Source of the DNA: Thermoguttaceae bacterium
Lineage (GTDB): Bacteria; Planctomycetota; Planctomycetia; Pirellulales; Thermoguttaceae
Direction: 5' to 3'
Assembly: GCA_017408405.1 (NCBI GenBank)
Contig: JAFQUP010000127.1
Span: 1 to 38,101 of the forward strand
Length of the DNA stretch: 38,101 nucleotides
Of this stretch, positions 16,525 through 24,929 are shown piece by piece. The notes beneath the pieces are model-generated. The model did no database searches and had not been told where the DNA came from. It was given only the letters and a program-made list of their open reading frames with translations. Numbering within the stretch: the first letter of the stretch is position 1; each line of letters opens with the position of its first letter. Made by a program: the position numbers and the translations under genes.

Positions 16525-18987
16525 TCAACCATCAACTTTTGTCTGAATTTTCATGTGACATTCCCAGATTCCGTCATTTTCCGCACGGATGAACCAATGA
16601 GGGATGACGCAGACGGACTGGTGGACCAGTTCAAATCCTCCTTCAGAGTTGCTGACCGTTTCGATTGGATGAGTCCAAAAGTCAGTAATTCTGGACACTT
16701 CCATTTCTACGCGAAGTTTTTGCCATTCGTCAGCCAGTCCCAAAAAAGGATTGCCTTTGGTATTCAGGCAGGTACTGAGGTCTCCGAGTTTTTGGCCGTT
16801 TCGGTCAAAGAAAAATCTGTCGTCGCAGTGTCCCGGCATACCGGCAAAATTGAATTCTACGCCGAAAAGAACGGTTTCCCAGCGCGGCAGATTTCCCAAT
16901 CGCCAGGTAACGTTAAGGGCATCACCATTGATTTCGATAATTTTGCAGATTGAGATGGAGTGAGGATTTCCTTCAAATGAGCGGATGGTTCCGACTGCGG
17001 CAAGAGTGAGTTTTCCATTTTCAAACCGTGTCTGGTATGGGAGACGGCAAAACGTTTTGTCCGCTTCCGCTTCTCCGGAATAAAGGCGTTCGGCCGTCAC
17101 ATCTGGAGCGAAAAACTGATCCAGAAGAGACTTTCGCGGCAGCAGATCGTACTGGAGTCGGTTTTCAAGTCCATCCTGTTTAAAGACGGCTTTGTCGCGG
17201 ATATTTCCAAGATCTTCGTCTGCTTGAGTTTTGATTGAGGCTGCGGAATTTTGATTTTCCGGATTTTCTCGAATTGAAATTCGGTGTTCAGGATTTCCGT
17301 TTTCGTTCTTTTCCGCCGGATCTTTTTTCTGAGTTTCTGTGAATGTTTCGGTATTTTTTTGAGCCTGAATGACTCGAATAATCTGTTCATGGTAGGGTTC
17401 CGGCTGACGAGTCATTGAGGCGAGCAGATTCAGACCAATTTTTCGAACGTCCAGTTCATAGAGCATGCCTCCATTTGCCGGTGCTATCCAGGCCGAAATT
17501 TCATTAGATTCCATGCGATATTCGATTTCACCGTCAAAATTAAAGTCACCGGGAGTTAACGGATTCGGCGCGACCAGATCCATCAATTTATCCGCGGCGA
17601 TCAGATGGCGAAAAATACCGTTTCTCAGGTGCGGGAGATAAACTCCGCCGAAAGCGCCATGCCAGTACGGGCAATTGCACTGTCCGCGATAAAGTTCGAG
17701 ACGGGCATCTTCCAGGAGCTGGAATTTTCGGAAAAATTCGGTTTCGCTTGTCTCCATTGCCTCTTTTCGACATTGATCCTGAAGCGTTTTCAGTCTTTGG
17801 CTAACGGCCATCATTCGGCAGTACATTTCATTTGTTTCTGGATATTTTACTTTAAAGTTTCTCCAGTTTCCTCCTGAAACGAACGCGTGGAGCCGTCGCA
17901 GAGCGTTTTGGGACTTTCGGAATTTTTTATTTAGGGTTTCATTGGCTGAAAGTATTTGAGCAATGGAAGAATCTTTTGGCAGCAGCGTTTTTTCTGTTTC
18001 GTCCATGGAGAAGTCAGGAGAGGTTTTTTCGTTTTTGAAATTCGCGTTTCGCGTTTCAGAGCAATCCTCTTCCGCAGCGGCAATCTCAGCCATGAGCGAG
18101 TCATATTCTTTACGGTTTGAAGTATCGAGGACCCATTCCGTCATTTCACGGTATGAGCAGTCGGGAAGATAACATTTTCCAAGCGGTTTAACTTCATCGC
18201 GCGCTTCAGACATGGTGACGGTTTTGAGCCAGTCTGAATTTTGAACCAAAGTATTAAAGAAATTTTCCAGCCAGTTTCCGCTGCCGTAGACATGCTCAAA
18301 AGTTTGAGGCCACGCGCCGAATTTCTCACCGTCATCGGCACAGAATAACAGCGCGTTTTCCTGAGTCTCGAAAATTTGACGCAGGTAATTCAAACTTCGC
18401 TCGATTGAGTCAAAGGGGATCCAGTATCGCAGTTTTTCACTGTCCGGATAGACGGCCATCAATTTTCCATCGTCTTCGGTCAGGTAATATCCGTAAAGTT
18501 TTTCTTCGGCCAGACCGGCTTTTTTGAAATGGTAATCATCAAGAATGGTGAATTCCATTCCCGCTTCAGCCAGATCTCGGACACACGATTGCTCCCAGAC
18601 ACGTTCCGGCATCCACATTCCGCGGACACGGACTCCGAGGCGTTTTTCGATCCAGCGGGAATGAATTTGGATTTGCCCGATTCTGTCCCTGGCAGGAAGC
18701 ATTGCCAGGATAGGTTCCTGAAATGGGCCGCCCAGAATTTCCACCTGTCCCCGACGAGCCAGCACTCCAAGCCGGTCAAGATATTCCGGATGGTGCCGAT
18801 CCAGCCATTCTTCAAGACATCCTGAATTATGGAGCGAAACTTTCAGTGAGGAATATTCTGGACGCGAGATCAGATTCAGAAACGGTAAATAACTTTTTTG
18901 GTAACATTCTTCGATCGTTCCGTCAAAATTTCCCACCGGCTGGTGGTTATGGAATGCTAAGGCCAAGCGAATTGGATTTTGAGGCAT
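16525..18987 (-). CDS. Glycoside hydrolase family 57 enzyme (alpha-amylase / 4-alpha-glucanotransferase type)
   Basis: 820 residues. GH57 motifs appear in order: HNHQP (13-17), GGPFQEPIL (86-94), WMPERVWE (125-132, with the presumed nucleophile Glu128) and CADDGEKFGAWP (216-227, acid/base Asp218 or Asp219). The ~400-residue C-terminal part (YWHGAFGGVYLPHLR, WIAPANGGMLYELDVRK) fits the beta-sandwich domains of the glucanotransferase/amylase subgroup. Two hydrophilic insertions, about residues 300-340 and 545-605, are rich in Glu, Asn, Thr and look disordered. No signal peptide, so cytosolic action on glycogen or maltodextrins is likely. AGGAAA precedes the start. The hydrolase versus transferase role cannot be decided here. 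Confidence 0.9.
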   Translation of the reverse strand: MPQNPIRLALAFHNHQPVGNFDGTIEECYQKSYLPFLNLISRPEYSSLKVSLHNSGCLEEWLDRHHPEYLDRLGVLARRGQVEILGGPFQEPILAMLPARDRIGQIQIHSRWIEKRLGVRVRGMWMPERVWEQSCVRDLAEAGMEFTILDDYHFKKAGLAEEKLYGYYLTEDDGKLMAVYPDSEKLRYWIPFDSIERSLNYLRQIFETQENALLFCADDGEKFGAWPQTFEHVYGSGNWLENFFNTLVQNSDWLKTVTMSEARDEVKPLGKCYLPDCSYREMTEWVLDTSNRKEYDSLMAEIAAAEEDCSETRNANFKNEKTSPDFSMDETEKTLLPKDSSIAQILSANETLNKKFRKSQNALRRLHAFVSGGNWRNFKVKYPETNEMYCRMMAVSQRLKTLQDQCRKEAMETSETEFFRKFQLLEDARLELYRGQCNCPYWHGAFGGVYLPHLRNGIFRHLIAADKLMDLVAPNPLTPGDFNFDGEIEYRMESNEISAWIAPANGGMLYELDVRKIGLNLLASMTRQPEPYHEQIIRVIQAQKNTETFTETQKKDPAEKNENGNPEHRISIRENPENQNSAASIKTQADEDLGNIRDKAVFKQDGLENRLQYDLLPRKSLLDQFFAPDVTAERLYSGEAEADKTFCRLPYQTRFENGKLTLAAVGTIRSFEGNPHSISICKIIEINGDALNVTWRLGNLPRWETVLFGVEFNFAGMPGHCDDRFFFDRNGQKLGDLSTCLNTKGNPFLGLADEWQKLRVEMEVSRITDFWTHPIETVSNSEGGFELVHQSVCVIPHWFIRAENDGIWECHMKIQTKVDG

Positions 18988-19116
18988 GTCGTTTTTCCTG
19001 AATTAATTTAAGGAATTGGCTGACTGGAGGAATTGCGGTTTTCGACGTGGTGAATTTAAGGGCACTTTGCCCTTTCACCGTAAGTGTTTTTCGTACGCTC
19101 TGGACTGAGCGTGAGC

Positions 19117-20181
19117 TTAGTTTTCTGTTGGAGCATTTATTCCGCGGCTTCTTCGGAGCTGTCCGCAGGCCGCGTCGATTTTCTCTCCTTTTCGATGCCG
19201 GAGAGCGATTTGAATTCCATTTGATTCCAAAATTCTGGCAAATTGCTGGATTTGCGAGGCGGAAGGCGTTCGGAAGGCGAGTTCTTTAACGGGGTTGAAT
19301 GGAATCAGATTCACCAATGCGTTTCGCCCTCGAAGTTTTCCAGCCAGTTCACGAGCGTTTTCTATTGAGTCATTCACGCCCGCGATCAAAATGTATTCGT
19401 AGGTAACACGGCGTCCGGTTTTCTCAAAATAGGAATCCGCGGCGCGCAAAATGGCTTCCATTCCGATTCCGCGATTACTCGGCATGATTCTGGTTCGAAT
19501 GGAGTCATTGGGGGCGTGCAGTGAGATTGCCAGATGATAGGGGTGATCCAGTTCGGCCAACCGGAGAATTCCCGCTGGAATTCCGACGGTTGAAATCGTG
19601 ATTTTTCTGGCGCCAATGCCTAAGCCGCCCTCTGATGAGACGATTGCGAGTGCCGAAAGGAGTGAGTCCAGATTGGCAGTTGGTTCTCCCATTCCCATTA
19701 TGACGGCATGGGAAAGACGCTGCCCTCGTTTCGCCAAAAGATCCGCCGCGAAAAGAAATTGTTCAAGGATCTCGCCGGAAGTTAAATTTCGTACCATTCC
19801 ATCCATTCCGCTTGCGCAAAACGCGCATTTCATGGCACAGCCAACCTGCGTACTCGCGCAAAGTGAATGCTGTCCCTGCGCGTTATGGAGGATTACCGCT
19901 TCAATTCGATTTCCATCTTCAAGTTCCAGAAGGAATTTTTCAGCGGGACTTTCCTCTGAACCAAGGACGGCGGCGACTTTCATCGTGCGCAAAGTAAAAG
20001 AGTTTTTAAGGGCCTCCCTGAGTGATTTGGGAAGATTCGTCATTTGATCAAATTCACTGATTCCAGGCGAATAGAGCCATTTCAGCAACTGATTCACTCG
20101 GAATTTAGGCTGTTTTTGGGCGGCAAACCATGAGTTAAGCTCCGTAATTGGCAAACTCAGGAGTGAAGGCTTTGGAGTCAT
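19117..20181 (-). CDS. rlmN: Dual-specificity 23S rRNA (A2503-C2)/tRNA (A37-C2) methyltransferase RlmN
   Basis: 354 residues, a radical-SAM enzyme. The cluster motif is Cys115-x3-Cys119-x2-Cys122 (GCAMKCAFC); the two conserved mechanistic Cys are Cys108 (LCAST) and Cys339 (DAACGQLRR), as in E. coli RlmN Cys118 and Cys355. MGMGEP and the RVTYEYILIAGVND block are also family signatures. It methylates C2 of A2503 in 23S rRNA and of A37 in some tRNAs. The GH57 gene follows on the same strand after 129 bases that hold a small AAGGGCA/TGCCCTT hairpin (19058-19074). Confidence 0.95.
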   Translation of the reverse strand: MTPKPSLLSLPITELNSWFAAQKQPKFRVNQLLKWLYSPGISEFDQMTNLPKSLREALKNSFTLRTMKVAAVLGSEESPAEKFLLELEDGNRIEAVILHNAQGQHSLCASTQVGCAMKCAFCASGMDGMVRNLTSGEILEQFLFAADLLAKRGQRLSHAVIMGMGEPTANLDSLLSALAIVSSEGGLGIGARKITISTVGIPAGILRLAELDHPYHLAISLHAPNDSIRTRIMPSNRGIGMEAILRAADSYFEKTGRRVTYEYILIAGVNDSIENARELAGKLRGRNALVNLIPFNPVKELAFRTPSASQIQQFARILESNGIQIALRHRKGEKIDAACGQLRRSRGINAPTEN

Positions 20182-20470
20182 TCGCTAACTCTTTTCGGAA
20201 TAGGATGATTGGAATTGATTTCATGAAAAAAACTTTATCTATTTTCTTTTTTTTAGGGCTTTGCGCAAGGGGGGCCTCCAAACTTTTGAGTTTTTGATGG
20301 GGTAATTTTTCAAAAATTTTTGACTGGTTTTGAATTGGATTTGGGGGAAATCGAGAAAATTTAACAGCCAGAATGCTTCAGAAAAAAGAAATTTTAAATT
20401 TTTTTGATTTAGAAAACACTTTATTTTACGAGGTTTCAAGCATTTCGAGAAAAAAATAAAAAAATTTCAC

Positions 20471-20498
20471 TTGACAAATTGGATTTTTCTGGTATAAT
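20471..20498 (+). promoter_or_regulatory. Near-consensus promoter with UP-like A/T tract for the structured RNA
   Basis: TTGACA (20471-20476), 16-bp spacer, TATAAT (20493-20498); both hexamers match sigma-70 consensus fully. The ~25 bases upstream are A-tracts resembling an UP element. It is the best promoter match in the window. Confidence 0.85.
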
Positions 20499-20504
20499 TG
20501 ATTT

Positions 20505-20905
20505 TGTTGATTGGGATAAATGGGCGGTTTAAGGGAGCTGCAAAGAAAAAGTCCCAAGCATGTTGAGGCAGGTGAACAGACACCGCCTTTTTCTGAGACT
20601 AAAGAAATTTTGCTCAGACTCGAATTTTGAAATAGGATTCCAATTGCTACTCAAAAGATTTGAGTTTAAAAGAATCCGGCTTGGGATCTTTGATTCCAGC
20701 TGAAATTTCCCTGATGGGATATTCAGCTAAATGAACAATTTGATCACGGCCTTTCTCCCGTTTCCGGCGAAAAAATGGAAATCACGAAATGATTACCGGA
20801 AACGAGTGAGAAGGGTCAGGTACTGCGAGCTGCCGACATTCGGTAAGTTTTGAGGCCTAACAGAAGAACTGGTTTTCAGACCAGGTTTCTGTTAGGCCTT
20901 TTTTT
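20505..20905 (+). ncRNA. Unidentified structured RNA, about 400 nt
   Basis: Transcript inferred from the consensus promoter to the terminator. There is no sustained reading frame. Perfect or near-perfect helices: GGCGGT/ACCGCC (20523-20528/20582-20587), TCTGAG/CTCAGA (20592/20613), GGATTC/GAATCC (20635/20672) enclosing CTCAAA/TTTGAG (20650/20659), AGCTGAA/TTCAGCT (20698/20722), GTTTCCGG/CCGGAAAC (20760/20796) and TGCCGA/TCGGTA (20831/20840). GTCCCAAGC (20551-20559) can pair with GCTTGGGAT (20679-20687), crossing the first helix as a pseudoknot. It lacks the GAGGAAAGTCC core of RNase P RNA, the tRNA-like ends of tmRNA and the GGAAG loop of SRP RNA. Size and expression signals are those of a stable RNA; it could belong to the adjoining mobile region or to the host. 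Confidence 0.65.
20854..20905 (+). terminator. Very strong rho-independent terminator of the structured RNA
   Basis: GGCCTAACAGAA (20854-20865) pairs perfectly with TTCTGTTAGGCC (20887-20898), with an inner CTGG/CCAG stem, followed by seven T. Confidence 0.95.
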
Positions 20906-20979
20906 GTGTTTTTCAGGAAAAGACTCAGAAATGGAGTTGCTTCCAGCAGATTAGATATTCCCTTCATGAAAGACTTTCG

Positions 20980-21408
20980 ATGAAAAAATTTCAAACGTTA
21001 TCTCAAAAAGTTTCTTGTCGTTCCTCTTTTCAGAAGAAGAGTTCAGGAGTTTCCGGTACTGGCAGCGCCATCTGTCATCATGAAATTTCTCAAAGCAGGG
21101 ACTACGGAACGGATTTTTTCAGAAACACGATACCGAATCCCGGAGAAAAAAGGAAGAAGAGTGAAAATTCCTCTTTCGTGAAACTTCGTCATTCCCATCG
21201 AGAAGTTCCAGTTTCAAGCGTGAAGAGAGAAAGAGTTTTTCCTGAATTTCTGACTGAGCAGGAAATTGAAGAAGCGAAATGTTACCTGGGAATTTTTCTT
21301 CCGCCAGAATGCCAGAAACGATATGAAGAGATTTATCGTCAGAAAGTTGAAGCCCACCGTCTCGAACTGGAAATTGAGGAATGGCAGAACGCGCAGTTTC
21401 CGGAATGA
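20980..21408 (+). CDS. Small hypothetical protein at the left end of the phage-like region
   Basis: 142 residues, not recognised. The first ~85 residues are basic and Ser-rich, probably disordered. The last ~55 (FPEFLTEQEIEEAKCYLGIFLPPECQKRYEEIYRQ...) are helical with heptad-like charge patterning. There is no membrane segment and no clear ribosome-binding site. It starts 75 bases after the terminator of the structured RNA and lies on the same strand as the phage-type genes. Coding status is supported by length and protein-like C-terminus only. Confidence 0.5.
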   Translation: MKKFQTLSQKVSCRSSFQKKSSGVSGTGSAICHHEISQSRDYGTDFFRNTIPNPGEKRKKSENSSFVKLRHSHREVPVSSVKRERVFPEFLTEQEIEEAKCYLGIFLPPECQKRYEEIYRQKVEAHRLELEIEEWQNAQFPE

Positions 21409-21612
21409 ATTCATGAAGAGGGATCAGAAAACGCGCATTGAGAAATTGGGCGTAATTGAGAATTTGGAGAGAATTAAAATTTTAAACGGTTTTAATTGAT
21501 GAAGATGAGGCATTTGAATTTTCATTGATTCCAGCAGACATCTTAATATCCGGATGGGTAAGCAGGTAAATTTTAGTTTTTATTTGAACTTTTCAAAAGT
21601 ATTGGGTAAGTA

Positions 21613-23100
21613 ATGTCAAAGAAAAATTTTTCATTCACGGCGGTAACGATCTTTTTGATTTTACTTTGGACACCGCTTCTTCTTTTTCCATTTAACTGTC
21701 CCGACGGTCATTGTTCTCTGGCGCCGAACTCTTCTTGGAGTTCAGTTTCATCTGCGCCCTCTGACTCATCCGGAAAACAGACTTCCGCAGCTCTTTTTCA
21801 TGCGGAATATGCTTCGCCCCATCCGGCTGTGGCAAGAATTTGTGTTGAGAATGCTCAAACGCGAAATTACGGCACGGGAACGTGGATCCGAATTTCGAAA
21901 GATCAGTGCGCGATTTTGACTTGCGCGCATCTTTTTGAAACGAATTCACCGGAACGAATTGCCGTTTCATTTCCCAACCATTTTTCATTTAACGCGCGAA
22001 TTCAAGCCATTAACCGGGATTGGGACGTTGCTCTTCTTCAGAGTGCCGTCGGGACAGATTCTTCATTTTCAAATTCTTTTCCCACTCCGATCATTTTGAC
22101 TTTAAAGCCTCCAAAACCTGAGGAGTACGTGAGAGTTTGTGGATATGGTTCTGATGGGCGTTCGCTTTGGATACTTGGGGTCGTTCGCGGTTACTGTCGA
22201 CTCAGTACGGTTTCCGGCGCGCATACTCTGGTCGTTTCTGGTACCGCTCGGCAGGGAGATTCCGGCGCTCCGATTCTGACTCTTGACGGTAATCTCGCTG
22301 GTGTTCTGTGGGGTACGGATGGGCAGTCACTTTACGGAACATGGAGTGGGCAAATCATGAAAATTTTGGCCATTGATTTTTCAGTACCGTTTATTTCAGG
22401 AGAGTATTTTGTTCAGGACAAGGAAAAAGTTTTGGGAGACGGAATCGTGTTCAGTGAGGAAGAGTTTGGTTCAGTAAGTGTTGATTCCTCGGAGTCTGTT
22501 GAATTTCAGAACCTTCCAAAATCAGATAGGTTGGATGAAGGAAAAACGCCTCATTCATTTAACTGCAAAACTTTTCTGAATCCAGAGGATAAACAGAGTG
22601 ATTCCAATGAATATTCAAAGGAATTGCTGGTTGAGGACACTTCTGTTTCGGAATCTTTTTGGGGAGAATCAGAGAATCCGGACGCAGACAATTCAAATGT
22701 TAACGGTCGCGGAAAATCAGAAGAAAACGATTCTGTCTCGTCTTTTCCGTCTTCTTTTTCTTTCAAAAATCACGAAAAAGGCGAGGCGGTGTCGAGAAGG
22801 AGGATCTTTGGAGAACTTTTTCAAGATACAGAATGCTCTGAAAAGAATGATGATTCAGGAAGTTCTTCGGTGAAAAATGAACAGTTTGAAATTGATCGGA
22901 GAATTTCTGAAAAGGAACCAAATGCCTCAAAACGGAAAGAGGGAGTTTCGCTCAATGAAACGAAAAGTTTTTCCTGGCTTTTGATGGGACTTTATCTTTT
23001 GGCCTGGTCCATGCCCGTTACGGCGTTTGTTTTTCTGTTGCGAAAACAGATGAATTTTCAGCGGGAAAAAAGATGTTCCTGGAATTCGTATCGTGAGTGA
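21613..23100 (+). CDS. Trypsin-like serine protease with C-terminal membrane anchor
   Basis: 495 residues. A signal sequence or first membrane helix spans ~8-27, followed by CPDGHC (29-34). The protease domain (~70-260) shows the chymotrypsin-fold triad: His106 (LTCAHLF), Asp138 (RDWDVALL) and Ser217 (RQGDSGAPI). Residues ~280-440 are a Ser/Glu/Asp/Asn-rich linker, and a hydrophobic helix (~456-478, WLLMGLYLLAWSMPVTAFVFLL) is followed by basic residues, as for a membrane stop. The catalytic domain should therefore lie outside the cytoplasm, tethered. It sits between a hypothetical gene and the ParB-like gene in the phage-like region. A role in envelope defence, entry exclusion or processing is possible but unproven. 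Confidence 0.8.
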   Translation: MSKKNFSFTAVTIFLILLWTPLLLFPFNCPDGHCSLAPNSSWSSVSSAPSDSSGKQTSAALFHAEYASPHPAVARICVENAQTRNYGTGTWIRISKDQCAILTCAHLFETNSPERIAVSFPNHFSFNARIQAINRDWDVALLQSAVGTDSSFSNSFPTPIILTLKPPKPEEYVRVCGYGSDGRSLWILGVVRGYCRLSTVSGAHTLVVSGTARQGDSGAPILTLDGNLAGVLWGTDGQSLYGTWSGQIMKILAIDFSVPFISGEYFVQDKEKVLGDGIVFSEEEFGSVSVDSSESVEFQNLPKSDRLDEGKTPHSFNCKTFLNPEDKQSDSNEYSKELLVEDTSVSESFWGESENPDADNSNVNGRGKSEENDSVSSFPSSFSFKNHEKGEAVSRRRIFGELFQDTECSEKNDDSGSSSVKNEQFEIDRRISEKEPNASKRKEGVSLNETKSFSWLLMGLYLLAWSMPVTAFVFLLRKQMNFQREKRCSWNSYRE

Positions 23101-23202
23101 CTGTTTATGTGGTTTTGATAATTTTCGTAATTTCACGCTTTCTCTGGAAGAAAAATTTTTCAAAAGTTAATTTTACCATGAATTTCAGAAAGGAGTTTTT
23201 CA

Positions 23203-23754
23203 ATGCTCATTAAAGATCGAGTTAAAGAATTGCGGCGGGTTCCTGCTTCTCAGCTGATTCCGAATCCGAAAAATTGGCGTACTCATCCGGAAAAACAGAA
23301 AAACGCGATTCAGGGAGTCTTAGCGGAGATTGGCTATGCGGATGCGCTTTTGGCACGTGAAATGCCGGATGGCTCACTGATGCTGCTTGACGGGCATCTG
23401 CGAGCGGAAACGACGCCTAATCAGGAAGTTCCAGTACTAATTCTTGATTTGAATGACGCGGAAGCGGATAAACTGCTCGCGACTCTGGATCCGATTTCGG
23501 CGATGGCTGGCCGAAACGACGAACTTTTCGCGGAATTGATTTCGGAAATGGAGACGTCATCAGAAGCCGTCCAGGAATTGTTGGAGGAGACGTTGGGAAA
23601 AAACGTTGATAAATTAGAGCCTGAAATACGTCAGGAAGCCATAATTCCGGAACTTTTTCAAATTGTTATTGACTGTGGTACGGAAGAAAACCAAAAGGAA
23701 CTCTACGAGAAACTTCACGCGGAGGGGTTGAAGTGCCGACTCTTGAATCTTTAA
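23203..23754 (+). CDS. ParB/sulfiredoxin-fold N-domain protein
   Basis: 183 residues. The N-terminal ~85 residues match the ParB/Srx nucleotide-binding fold: RVPASQLIPNPKNWRTHPEKQ, then LLDGHLRAET, the G-H-x-R phosphate-binding motif, and VPVLILDLNDAEADKLL. No HTH DNA-binding domain of chromosomal ParB follows; the C-terminus is acidic and helical, ending with a short beta-alpha unit (ELFQIVIDCGTEENQKELYEKL). Phage ParB-like proteins of this size are often linked to DNA modification or DNA processing. AAAGGAG precedes the start. The ABC-GNAT gene follows after 68 bases. Confidence 0.85.
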   Translation: MLIKDRVKELRRVPASQLIPNPKNWRTHPEKQKNAIQGVLAEIGYADALLAREMPDGSLMLLDGHLRAETTPNQEVPVLILDLNDAEADKLLATLDPISAMAGRNDELFAELISEMETSSEAVQELLEETLGKNVDKLEPEIRQEAIIPELFQIVIDCGTEENQKELYEKLHAEGLKCRLLNL

Positions 23755-23822
23755 AGAATCGAAATCTTTTGGTAGTTCACGTTTCTGAAAATTTGATTTT
23801 TTGATTTAATTTTGAAATAGTC

Positions 23823-24929
23823 ATGAATTCAATGCGTATTGATTTGGCAGCGCCAATTTTTAATTCGTTTCGTGTTCAGCAGGTGGCAGGTATTTTTGAC
23901 GTGCCGATTGAAGAGAAAGCACGCTTAACATTGGACGTAGAAAAACCGGAGATTGATTCCTCAGACTGGAAAATTGGGCTGATCGTGGGACCATCCGGAA
24001 GCGGAAAAACGACCGTGGCGCGAGAACTTTTTGGAGATGATTTTCATGAGGCTGTGTCCTGGCCTGAAGACCGGGCGGTTGTGGATGGATTCCATGAAGA
24101 ACTTTCGACAAAAGAAATCACGGCTCTTTTGACTTCTGTCGGTTTCAGCTCTCCGCCAAGCTGGGTGAAACCATACGCGATTTTGAGCAATGGAGAAAAA
24201 TTCCGATGCGACCTTGCCCGAAGTCTTTCTTTGTCGAAACTTTCAGATGGAAAAGATCGGATTCTGGCATTTGATGAATTCACGAGTGTCGTGGACAGAA
24301 CAGTCGCGAAATCGGCGTCCGCGGCGTTGGCGAAAGGAATCCGAAACGGTTCAATTCCGGCGCGTTTCGTGGCGGTAACGTGCCATTACGATGTGGCGGA
24401 ATGGCTTGAGCCGGACTGGATTTTGGATATGGCGACGGGGAATGTCTCAAGGAGGTGTCTTCGGCGACCGGAAATTCGGCTCGAAATCAGAAAAACAGGT
24501 AATTCCGTTTGGCCCCTGTTTGCGCGTCATCACTATTTAAGTGCTTCTTTGGCTCCCAGCGCGCAATGCTATGTCGCCATGTGGGAAGAGACTCCAGTCG
24601 CGTTTTGCGGAATAATGCCATTGATTTCCAGGAAAAATCGGAGACGGATCAGCCGTTTGGTTACTCTTCCCGATTTTCAGGGACTTGGCATTGGCATGAA
24701 ATTGGCGGAAGGCGTTGGCGAGATTTATCGTGAGGCGGGAATTCGTCTGAATATTACGGGAAGCCATCCCGCGGTAATCGCACATTGTCGAAATTCTCCG
24801 TTTTGGAGAACCGTTACGGTTCGCGGGGCCACCTCATCTCCGAAAGAATCCGCTATTCCGCGCTATCGCGGTTCTGGTTCCCGGCTTGTCGTTTCTTTTG
24901 AGTATGCCCCTAAAAATGGGGAAACTTGA
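23823..24929 (+). CDS. ABC-ATPase / GNAT acyltransferase fusion (candidate Mom-like DNA-modification protein)
   Basis: 368 residues with two domains. Residues ~45-210 are an ABC ATPase without membrane helices: Walker A GPSGSGKTT (56-64), signature LSNGEKFRCDLAR (121-133), Walker B ILAFDE (147-152) and H-loop TCHYD (186-190). Residues ~215-362 are a GNAT domain: WPLFARHHYLS with a His-His-Tyr (236-238), a central strand (VAFCGIMPLI) and the acetyl-CoA loop LPDFQGLGIG (282-291). A His-Tyr at the front of the GNAT fold recalls phage Mu Mom, which modifies adenine; I infer a similar role, with the ATPase perhaps acting on DNA. The neighbouring ParB-like gene supports this. A protein- or small-molecule-acetylating enzyme remains possible. 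Confidence 0.8.
   Translation: MNSMRIDLAAPIFNSFRVQQVAGIFDVPIEEKARLTLDVEKPEIDSSDWKIGLIVGPSGSGKTTVARELFGDDFHEAVSWPEDRAVVDGFHEELSTKEITALLTSVGFSSPPSWVKPYAILSNGEKFRCDLARSLSLSKLSDGKDRILAFDEFTSVVDRTVAKSASAALAKGIRNGSIPARFVAVTCHYDVAEWLEPDWILDMATGNVSRRCLRRPEIRLEIRKTGNSVWPLFARHHYLSASLAPSAQCYVAMWEETPVAFCGIMPLISRKNRRRISRLVTLPDFQGLGIGMKLAEGVGEIYREAGIRLNITGSHPAVIAHCRNSPFWRTVTVRGATSSPKESAIPRYRGSGSRLVVSFEYAPKNGET

Noticed and set aside
20505..20905. Structured RNA as RNase P RNA, tmRNA, SRP RNA or a group II intron end
   Set aside because: No GAGGAAAGTCC core, no tRNA-like acceptor/T-loop ends or tag frame, no GGAAG SRP loop; the 24-nt hairpin at 20828 is too short for intron domain V.
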